NCBI GenBank assembly: GCA_964371555.1
Contig: CAYJMQ010000035.1
Span: forward strand, 1-21,622
Reading direction: 5' to 3'
Origin: CAYJMQ01 sp964371555
Lineage (GTDB): Bacteria; Bdellovibrionota; JACOXK01; 2-02-FULL-40-11
DNA: 21,622 nt
Of this stretch, positions 8,101-14,113 are shown piece after piece. Position 1 is the stretch's first letter. Each line of letters begins with the position of its first letter. Under the pieces are notes generated by a model. The model was not told the origin of the DNA and did not search any database. It worked only from the letters and a program-made list of their open reading frames with translations. The position numbers were made by a program, and so were the translations under genes.

Positions 8101-8168
8101 GCTCAGTTGGTAACGCCCTTTAGAACGGTCGCCCTTCGGCTCCCTATGGCAACTGAGCTACACCCGCA
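8101..8168. repeat. Two inverted partial copies of the tRNA-Gly 5' region
   Basis: Bases 8150-8168 repeat exactly the 19 bases at 8024-8042, the acceptor-5' and D-arm part of tRNA-Gly, in the same orientation. Bases 8101-8112 are the exact reverse complement of 8021-8032 (D arm) in the opposite orientation. Together they form a 9-base inverted repeat, GCTCAGTTG/CAACTGAGC. The ~40 bases between contain CGCCCTT twice (8114-8120, 8130-8136). No anticodon arm or T arm is present, so this is not a second tRNA. Confidence 0.75.
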
Positions 8169-8213
8169 TCATACGGTCGGACTCTTTTTCCATAATCAAG
8201 AAATACCTTAAAA

Positions 8214-8810
8214 TCAATAAATCAATTTCATCTTGAGCTCTTTGACAAAAAGAAGCACATACTCAACTGCAGAATAAAGAGAAAATCCCAAAGAAATATA
8301 TAAAGAAATGAGTCCCACAAGATGGGCATCCAATCCCATCACCGGCCGGTGAAGAGCGAGGGCGCCAATAGAAATCAACTGGAATGTTGTCTTATATTTT
8401 CCAGAGATTGCGGCGGGAATAATAAGATTTTTGCTGCTTGCAACGGCTCGAAGTCCCGTAATTAAAATTTCACGGCTGACAAGAATCACAACAAGAATGG
8501 GATGAACCCGGCCAAGTCCGACCATCATCGTAAGCGCGGCAACAATCAATACTTTGTCAGCCACCGGATCAAGCAGCTTTCCGACATCAGACTCAGAACC
8601 CCACTTTCTGGCAAGATATCCATCCACGACATCGCTTATGCCAGCAAGCACAATGCAGACCATTGCCAAAAAACCGGCCCAAGATGCGTCGGTGATCAAA
8701 AGAAGAACAACCACCGGAACCAACGCAAAACGCCCTGTTGTAATTAAATTCGGAATATTGGATCTATTACCCGGTATGGCCAAATCCCCCCTCTGCCCGC
8801 GACGTTTCAT
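8214..8810 (-). CDS. pgsA: CDP-diacylglycerol-glycerol-3-phosphate 3-phosphatidyltransferase
   Basis: 198 aa with the chosen ATG. It makes phosphatidylglycerophosphate, the precursor of phosphatidylglycerol and cardiolipin, in the inner membrane. The CDP-alcohol phosphotransferase signature is complete: DVVDGYLAR, eight residues, G, three, D, three, D (ending GKLLDPVAD). Several hydrophobic segments surround it (FALVPVVVLLL, LAMVCIVLAG, VLIVAALTMMVGL and others). The start is uncertain. The ATG at 8810 overlaps dut by 44 bases. A TTG at 8783, just after GAGGGGG, would begin closer to the usual N-terminus (NIPNLIT). A longer frame from 8909 would overlap dut by 143 bases and is unlikely. It is the last gene of the nusA-to-pgsA run. 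Confidence 0.9.
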   Translation of the reverse strand: MKRRGQRGDLAIPGNRSNIPNLITTGRFALVPVVVLLLITDASWAGFLAMVCIVLAGISDVVDGYLARKWGSESDVGKLLDPVADKVLIVAALTMMVGLGRVHPILVVILVSREILITGLRAVASSKNLIIPAAISGKYKTTFQLISIGALALHRPVMGLDAHLVGLISLYISLGFSLYSAVEYVLLFVKELKMKLIY

Positions 8811-9216
8811 CCAGAATATCAGATTCCTGCCACTCCGCGCGATAAACTTTTTGAAAAACAAGTTGCGCGATCCTATCCCCTCTTTCAATTTTAAAATCTT
8901 CTTTCCCAAGATTAATCAATAGAACTTTAATCTCACCCCGGTAATCGGCATCAATCGTGCCTGGCGAATTTAAAAGGGTTACCCCATATTTCGCAGCTAA
9001 GCCTGAGCGCGGACGAACCTCTGCTTCGAATCCGGGTGGGATAGAAACAGCAATACCCGTGGGGACCAATCCCCGGTCACCGGACTTTAAAATGATTTGC
9101 TGATCAGCCATAAGATCACAGCCTGAGGCTAATTCGGTTTGATAGACTGGAAGAGGGAAGTGATTTAAGTCAGGTCGAAGACGTCTAATTTTGATTCGGA
9201 CATTATCTGATGTCAC
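8767..9216 (-). CDS. dut: Deoxyuridine 5'-triphosphate nucleotidohydrolase (dUTPase)
   Basis: 149 aa from a GTG start, the normal length for a trimeric dUTPase. It hydrolyses dUTP to dUMP and pyrophosphate, keeping uracil out of DNA and feeding dTMP synthesis. All five motifs are present: ASGCDLMA (about 30-37), RPRSGLAAKYG (68-78), GTIDADYRGE (86-95), RGDRIAQLV, and the C-terminal RAEGGFGHTG (the flexible arm that closes over the substrate). The GTG lies one base after the pnp stop. The protein then begins TSDNVRIKIRRLRP, which matches the family N-terminus. The frame is open upstream to 9435, but that part is the shadow of the pnp tail. No strong ribosome binding site is seen, so translation may be coupled to pnp. 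Confidence 0.93.
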   Translation of the reverse strand: MTSDNVRIKIRRLRPDLNHFPLPVYQTELASGCDLMADQQIILKSGDRGLVPTGIAVSIPPGFEAEVRPRSGLAAKYGVTLLNSPGTIDADYRGEIKVLLINLGKEDFKIERGDRIAQLVFQKVYRAEWQESDILDETSRAEGGFGHTG

Positions 9217-9217
9217 G

Positions 9218-11482
9218 TTAAGAATGTCGCTTACCTTTAGGATCCTTGTGATCGTATCCTCTCGGTTTTCGGGCGTCTCTTCTTTCTCCATGCCCGCCAC
9301 CGTAGCCCCTCTCACTCCTAGGATGAGAGGGTTGATGCTCTCGGGGCGATGATGAGGAGGGAGGTCGATGCTCTTCCCCTTGAGGAGGAGGAAGGAGCGC
9401 TTTTCGACTGAGCCGGATCTTCCCCTGCCTATCAACCTCTAAAACCTTAACTTCGATAGAATCCCCTTCCTGTAAAACTTCACTGATATTTTCAATACGA
9501 CGGTGATTGATTTCAGAAATATGCAGAAGCCCATCCCGATTGGGAAGAATTTCAACAAATGCCCCAAAATCGACGATACGCTTCACAACCCCTGCATAGA
9601 CCTGCCCCACTTCGGGATCGGTCGTAAGATCTTTCACCATCTTAATCGCCTTTTCAAGAGCCTCTGCGTCATTTGAGGCAATATTCACCTCTCCCGAATC
9701 ATCGATATCAATTTTAGCCCCGGTCTGTTCAATAATCCCGCGGATGGTTTTTCCCCCCGACCCAATGACATCGCGAATTTTATCTTTGGGAACCATCATT
9801 TTATGGATTCGTGGCGCGTATGGTGAAAGTTCTTTGCGCGCTTCTGAAATCGCCTGCTCCATTTTTTCAAGAATATAAAGCCGCCCCTCTTTTGCCTGAG
9901 CCAATGCCCTCTCGAGAATCTCCTTTGTAACCCCTGTGATTTTAATATCCATCTGCAGCGCTGTAACCCCTTTTGATGTCCCAGCCACCTTAAAATCCAT
10001 ATCGCCAAATCCGTCTTCATCCCCCAAAATATCTGAAAGAATTGCCACCTGATCCCCTTCTTTGATCAGGCCCATTGCAATGCCCGCAACAGGCGCTTTG
10101 ATGGGAACCCCGGCATCCATGAGCGCCAGCGTTCCCGCACAGACAGAGGCCATCGATGATGAACCATTTGACTCTAAAATTTCTGAAACGATACGAATCG
10201 TATAAGGGAACACATCTGCGGAAGGCAAGATATTCTTTAATGCCCGTTCGGCCAACGCGCCGTGACCGATCTCACGTCTTCCAGGACCTCTCAGAGCGCC
10301 TACTTCCCCAACTGAAAATGGGGGAAAGTTATAATGAAGCATGAACGATTGCGTCGACTCCCCGTCAATGGAATCAATACGCTGTTCGTCTTCGCCCGTC
10401 CCCAGCGTTACCACAACCAGCGCCTGTGTCTCACCTCTCGTAAAAAGCGCTGAGCCATGAACGCGCGGGAGCGCTCCCGCCTCTGCCCGAATGGTTCGAA
10501 TTTCATCATAGTCCCGCTGATCAATTCGCTTCTTCTCTTGAAGCGTATATTTGCGCGCATAACGCACAGTTTCTTCTTCAAAGATTTCTGATGCTTCCCG
10601 TTTGACCTTTTCTTTTTCTTCTTCACTGACATCGGATGTGACTGCCAAAAGCACCTCCTTCTGTAATTCACTTGTTCGAGCCCCCCGCTCTTTCTTTTCA
10701 GAAAGATGAAGAATGGTTTTAAACTTTGGAATAGAGAGCTCCCGGACTTTCTGTCTCAATGTTTCATTCAATTGAAGAGGCGTATATTCCATTTTGGGCT
10801 GCCCAAACTGTTTGGCCATTTTTTTTTGAAATTCGATCATTGGCTGCATCTCTTCATGGGCTTTCATCAGCGCTTCTAAAACCTCTTCCTCCGGAACTTC
10901 AAGCGCCCCACCTTCCACCATCGTTATCGCATTTTCAGTCCCCGCAATCAGAAACTCAACATCGCTCTGTTTTTGAAGAGCGGGTGAAGGATTACAGACC
11001 CATTTCCCATCAACACGTCCGATCCGAACCGCTGCCACAGGTCCTAAAAAGGGGATATCCGATACCTGTAAAGCGCACGATGCGCCGACCAATGCCAAAA
11101 TATCCGGCTCGTTCTCGCCATCGACAGACAACGTCGTTGCAACAATATGCACATCATTTCTAAAGCCTTCAGGAAATAACGGCCTGAGAGGTCGATCGAT
11201 CAACCGCGCTGTTAACGTTGCCTTACTGCTTGGCCTTGCTTCACGCTTGAAAAATCCGCCCGGGATCCTTCCCGCCGCATAAAATTTTTCCTGATAATCG
11301 ACTGTTAATGGAAAAAAATCGATCCCCTCACGGGCTTCTTTTGAGACAACCGCAGTCACAAGGACAACGGTATCTCCGCATCGAACCAACACGCTCCCAT
11401 TGGCCTGACGCGCTACCCGTCCAATTTCTATTGTTATCGTTTTCCCTAAAAATTCACATTCCAGTTTATTGTTATTCATCAT
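9218..11482 (-). CDS. pnp: Polyribonucleotide nucleotidyltransferase (PNPase)
   Basis: 754 aa. Phosphorolytic 3'-5' exoribonuclease that degrades mRNA and can add tails, working as a trimer. Visible are the first RNase PH-like domain (AAGRIPGGFFKREARPS, LIDRPLRPLFP), an alpha-helical linker (about 240-320), the catalytic second PH domain (GDMDFKVAGTSKGVTALQMD), a KH domain (IRDVIGSGGKTIRGI), and an S1 domain (GVVKRIVDFGAFVEI...GLLHISEI). A ~50-residue tail rich in Arg, Gly, Ser, Pro and His follows S1, making the protein longer than the usual ~700 aa. AAGGA precedes the ATG by about 10 bases; a second ATG follows at once. It sits 36 bases after rpsO, the classic rpsO-pnp pair. Confidence 0.97.
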   Translation of the reverse strand: MMNNNKLECEFLGKTITIEIGRVARQANGSVLVRCGDTVVLVTAVVSKEAREGIDFFPLTVDYQEKFYAAGRIPGGFFKREARPSSKATLTARLIDRPLRPLFPEGFRNDVHIVATTLSVDGENEPDILALVGASCALQVSDIPFLGPVAAVRIGRVDGKWVCNPSPALQKQSDVEFLIAGTENAITMVEGGALEVPEEEVLEALMKAHEEMQPMIEFQKKMAKQFGQPKMEYTPLQLNETLRQKVRELSIPKFKTILHLSEKKERGARTSELQKEVLLAVTSDVSEEEKEKVKREASEIFEEETVRYARKYTLQEKKRIDQRDYDEIRTIRAEAGALPRVHGSALFTRGETQALVVVTLGTGEDEQRIDSIDGESTQSFMLHYNFPPFSVGEVGALRGPGRREIGHGALAERALKNILPSADVFPYTIRIVSEILESNGSSSMASVCAGTLALMDAGVPIKAPVAGIAMGLIKEGDQVAILSDILGDEDGFGDMDFKVAGTSKGVTALQMDIKITGVTKEILERALAQAKEGRLYILEKMEQAISEARKELSPYAPRIHKMMVPKDKIRDVIGSGGKTIRGIIEQTGAKIDIDDSGEVNIASNDAEALEKAIKMVKDLTTDPEVGQVYAGVVKRIVDFGAFVEILPNRDGLLHISEINHRRIENISEVLQEGDSIEVKVLEVDRQGKIRLSRKALLPPPQGEEHRPPSSSSPREHQPSHPRSERGYGGGHGERRDARKPRGYDHKDPKGKRHS

Positions 11483-11518
11483 TCTTTTTTGTCCTTTTAA
11501 TTAATTTAGAGGCAGGTT

Positions 11519-11797
11519 TTATTTGCGAATTCCCAATTCCGGGGCCACCCTTTGATAGATGTCCGGCTGATGTCTCTTTAAATATTCCAAGAGCTTACGC
11601 CGCTGAGCTACCAGTCTTAGCAGTCCCCGACGAGAGCTATGATCTTTGACATGTTTTTTAAAATGCCCAGATATAAAATCAATTCGCTTGGTTAAGAGAT
11701 TGATTTGAACTTCAGGCGATCCCGTATTCTGTCCATTTATTTTCGCTTTTCGGGTCGATTCGCCTTTTTCGTCTTTTTTGTCTGGGGAGATTTGCAT
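11519..11797 (-). CDS. rpsO: 30S ribosomal protein S15
   Basis: 92 aa. Primary 16S rRNA-binding protein of the central domain, also part of an intersubunit bridge. The core NTGSPEVQINLLTKRI, KKHVKDHSSRRGLLRLVAQRRKLLEYLK and the end ELGIRK match the family well. The first ~23 residues (MQISPDKKDEKGESTRKAK...) are more charged than the usual helix-1 start and run a few residues long. GAAGGA and AGGGA lie upstream of the ATG. It is separated from truB by 68 bases that carry a candidate promoter, so rpsO-pnp-dut-pgsA may have extra transcription of its own. Confidence 0.96.
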   Translation of the reverse strand: MQISPDKKDEKGESTRKAKINGQNTGSPEVQINLLTKRIDFISGHFKKHVKDHSSRRGLLRLVAQRRKLLEYLKRHQPDIYQRVAPELGIRK

Positions 11798-11835
11798 TCC
11801 CTTATCCTTCTCTTCCTTTCTTTAAGATTGGACTG

Positions 11836-11864
11836 CTTCTAACATACGCCCCGCCCCCTGTAAA
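11836..11864 (-). promoter_or_regulatory. Candidate sigma-70 promoter for rpsO-pnp
   Basis: On the minus strand, TTTACA (11864-11859) and TAGAAG (11841-11836) are 17 bases apart, within the 68-base gap between truB and rpsO and about 39 bases before the rpsO ATG. The -35 matches five of six consensus bases and the -10 four of six. Independent promoters before rpsO are known in other bacteria. The spacer is very G-rich, which counts slightly against it. Confidence 0.35.
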
Positions 11865-11865
11865 G

Positions 11866-12777
11866 CTAAATGTTAAAAACCCGATTCAACTGAAACACCT
11901 GCTGCTCGGCGTCTGCAGTGGCAAGCGCCAGGGGGTTTCCCTGCGAATCCAAAAAAGAAAGCCAGGGTTTCCCGAGATACTGTTCGTTCCCATCAACCTC
12001 AGAAAAGAGGGGTGAATATCCGCATTTAACACGCTTGGCCAGCGTCGGCTTTAAAACAACAGATGGAAAGATCTTCAAAAGATCGGTCAGTGAAAGCCAG
12101 TGAGGAAATTTCATACAGTCTTCGCGCGTAAGCAGGGAAAGCTCTGCGGCGTTCTCGACACTGAGGATACCACAGGCGGTTCGTTTAAGCTCTGTTAAGC
12201 AGGCGTAGGTTCCAAGCTGTTTTGCAAGATCGCTGCATAATGTTCGAATATATGTTCCTTTGGAACAATGCGCTTTGAATGAAACGACATTCCCTTCTCT
12301 TGCAACCATCTGAAAATCAAAAATCTCAATGACTCTGGGCGAACGATCAACCCGCTTTGAGTGCCTGGCATAAAAATAGAGCGGCTTCCCGTTTTTTTTT
12401 ACGGCTGAATACATAGGCGGATATTGTTCAACAGACCCGATAAAACTTTTCATCTTCTCACGAATTTTTGAGTCGGAAATGACAGACACTCTTTTATCCG
12501 TGGCAATGACTGTTCCCGTAATATCCAGGGTATCCGTTTCCGCCCCGATTAGAAATTTTCCTTCGTATTTCTTGTCTGAATTTAAAATATAATGAACAAT
12601 TTTAGTAGCTTCATCGACAAAAATAGGCAGCAATCCTTCAGCAATCGGATCGAGGGTTCCCCCATGCCCCACTTTTTTAAATTTAAATTTCCGTTTGACC
12701 TTTCCAACAAGGGCTGCGGATGTCATCCCCAACGGTTTTTTCAAAAGCAAAATGCCATTGGTCTCATTGGTTAACAT
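11866..12777 (-). CDS. truB: tRNA pseudouridine(55) synthase
   Basis: 303 aa. Makes pseudouridine at position 55 in the T loop of tRNAs. The catalytic motif GHGGTLDPIAEGLLPI contains D43. Other family stretches are the N-terminal GILLLKKPLGMTS, the YEGKFLIGAETDTLDITG strand, YPPMYSAVKKNGKPLYFYAR, and SKGTYIRTLCSDLA. Residues after about 215 form a smaller C-terminal part of TruB_C/PUA type. GAGGGG precedes the ATG by about nine bases. The ATG overlaps the end of nrnA by seven bases (ATGTTAA), which implies coupled translation. Confidence 0.96.
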   Translation of the reverse strand: MLTNETNGILLLKKPLGMTSAALVGKVKRKFKFKKVGHGGTLDPIAEGLLPIFVDEATKIVHYILNSDKKYEGKFLIGAETDTLDITGTVIATDKRVSVISDSKIREKMKSFIGSVEQYPPMYSAVKKNGKPLYFYARHSKRVDRSPRVIEIFDFQMVAREGNVVSFKAHCSKGTYIRTLCSDLAKQLGTYACLTELKRTACGILSVENAAELSLLTREDCMKFPHWLSLTDLLKIFPSVVLKPTLAKRVKCGYSPLFSEVDGNEQYLGKPWLSFLDSQGNPLALATADAEQQVFQLNRVFNI

Positions 12778-13727
12778 TTGAGAAGCCCCTCTACTTTTTT
12801 GATTATTTTCTTTTTTACCTCTTCAAATGTGCCGGGCACAACGCAGGCAGACGCTTTTTGATGTCCCCCTCCCCCGAAAGACTGGCATATTTCAGAAACG
12901 TCAGCCGCTCCTTTTGACCGCATGCTAACCTTGAAGCTTCCCCCTTCCCACTCCTTAAAGAGCATTGCAATCTCAACCCCTTTAATCGCTCTTGGATAAT
13001 TAATAAATTCTTCCGTCATTTCATAACTTGCGCCCGTTTCCAAAAGATCTTTCTTATAAAGAACCGACCAACTGTATCTGCCATCCTGAGAGATTTCAAG
13101 ACGGTCAAGAAGCTTTTTTAGCAGAACAAAAACAACCCTTGGATGACTTTCAAAAAGGTTCTGAGAAACAGTGGATGGCTCTGCGCCGGCCTCAACCATT
13201 TCAGCGGCCAATCGCAGAGTAGCCGCGGTTGTATTGGAATAGCGAAATGACCCTGTATCGGTTACCAATGTGCAATAGACATTCATCGCAATTTTGGGCG
13301 TCAGTTTGCACTTCAAAGCCTTGAGCACCTGCCACACCACCTCGCCGGAACTTGCCGCTTTAGGCAAAATATAATTCAGATCGCCATATCGGTCGTTGCT
13401 CGCATGATGATCAATGTTAATCAGGAGATTATAACCCTCAAAATTTGAAAACCTCTCACCCAGTCGATGAACAGAACCACAATCTACGGCAATCGCGGCA
13501 TCAAAATAATCTTTGGGATTGAGCGCTTGAACAACTTTCCCGGCGCCCGGAAGAAACCTCAAGGTTTCAGGAACAGAATCGTTATTGTAATAAACCACTT
13601 TTTTTCCAAATTGCTCAAGCCCAAGCCCCAGCGCAAGCATCGATGCCATCGCATCGCCATCCGGTCCCACATGGGAACAGACAAGAAAAGATTTTCCTTT
13701 TTTAAGTTCCTTTAACACTGATTTCAT
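12771..13727 (-). CDS. nrnA: DHH-family bifunctional oligoribonuclease/PAP phosphatase (NrnA-like)
   Basis: 318 aa. DHH-DHHA1 phosphoesterase that degrades short RNA oligomers and, in characterised NrnA, pAp. The metal-binding motifs are seen in order: H19-x-x-x-D23-x-D25 in SHVGPDGDA, D82 in AVDCGS, D106-H107-H108 in NIDHHASND, and D157 in LVTDTGSF. The C-terminal DHHA1 domain ends with GGGHQKASACVV (about 287-298), the substrate-binding glycine motif. The ATG overlaps the rbfA stop (ATGA). A gene of this family between rbfA and truB is a frequent arrangement outside enterics and places RNA-end turnover next to translation genes. Confidence 0.94.
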   Translation of the reverse strand: MKSVLKELKKGKSFLVCSHVGPDGDAMASMLALGLGLEQFGKKVVYYNNDSVPETLRFLPGAGKVVQALNPKDYFDAAIAVDCGSVHRLGERFSNFEGYNLLINIDHHASNDRYGDLNYILPKAASSGEVVWQVLKALKCKLTPKIAMNVYCTLVTDTGSFRYSNTTAATLRLAAEMVEAGAEPSTVSQNLFESHPRVVFVLLKKLLDRLEISQDGRYSWSVLYKKDLLETGASYEMTEEFINYPRAIKGVEIAMLFKEWEGGSFKVSMRSKGAADVSEICQSFGGGGHQKASACVVPGTFEEVKKKIIKKVEGLLKC

Positions 13728-14113
13728 TTTTTTTTCGCCTGTTTAAGCAGGTCGTCAATTCTTTGCTGATATTCAAATGAATCATCCAATTTAAATTCGA
13801 TATCAGGCGTAAAACGCAATCCAAGATCGCGCCCCAAACACCCCTTGATAAATCCCGTTGCCCGTTTGAGCCCCCCCAAAACCTTGCGCCTTTCTATCCC
13901 TTCAGCCCCCTCAGCCCCTTCAACTCCCTTGGCCCCCGCAGAAAGAACACTCACATAAACATACGCCAATTTTAAATCGGGGGTTGTTTCGACATGGGTT
14001 ACCGTAATCAGGCCTCTAACCTGCGGGTCTTTGATCCCATCCATGATCAATTCGGCAATTTTTTCACGAATTAAATCGCCGACCCTGCTCTGTCTTCTCC
14101 TCTCGATTTTCAT
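13724..14113 (-). CDS. rbfA: 30S ribosome-binding factor A
   Basis: 129 aa. Late maturation factor of the 30S subunit that binds near 16S helix 1. The fold is recognisable from RRRQSRVGDLIREKIAELI, DPQVRGLITVTHVETTPDLKLAYVYVSVL, LGRDLGLRFTPDIEFKLDDS and the final helix QQRIDDLLKQAKKK. A loop after the second strand is enlarged by the repetitive stretch AKGVEGAEGAEGIER (about residues 60-74), encoded by 9-base near-repeats; most RbfA proteins are shorter here. The ATG overlaps the infB stop and its own TGA overlaps nrnA. Confidence 0.95.
   Translation of the reverse strand: MKIERRRQSRVGDLIREKIAELIMDGIKDPQVRGLITVTHVETTPDLKLAYVYVSVLSAGAKGVEGAEGAEGIERRKVLGGLKRATGFIKGCLGRDLGLRFTPDIEFKLDDSFEYQQRIDDLLKQAKKK
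13898..13933 (-). repeat. Four imperfect 9-base tandem repeats inside rbfA
   Basis: On the plus strand the units are CCCTTCAGC, CCCCTCAGC, CCCTTCAAC and TCCCTTGGC. They encode GVEGAEGAEG-type loop residues in RbfA and look like a slippage expansion. Confidence 0.7.

Noticed and set aside
8101..8168. A second complete tRNA gene
   Set aside because: Only acceptor-5' and D-arm pieces are present, with no anticodon arm, T arm or 3' acceptor strand.
8811..8909. Longer N-terminus for PgsA from ATG 8909
   Set aside because: It lies wholly inside dut and has no family resemblance. PgsA begins near NIPNLIT.
9217..9435. Longer dUTPase starting at 9435
   Set aside because: The extra 73 residues overlap the pnp tail. 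A GTG at 9216 gives the normal 149 aa.
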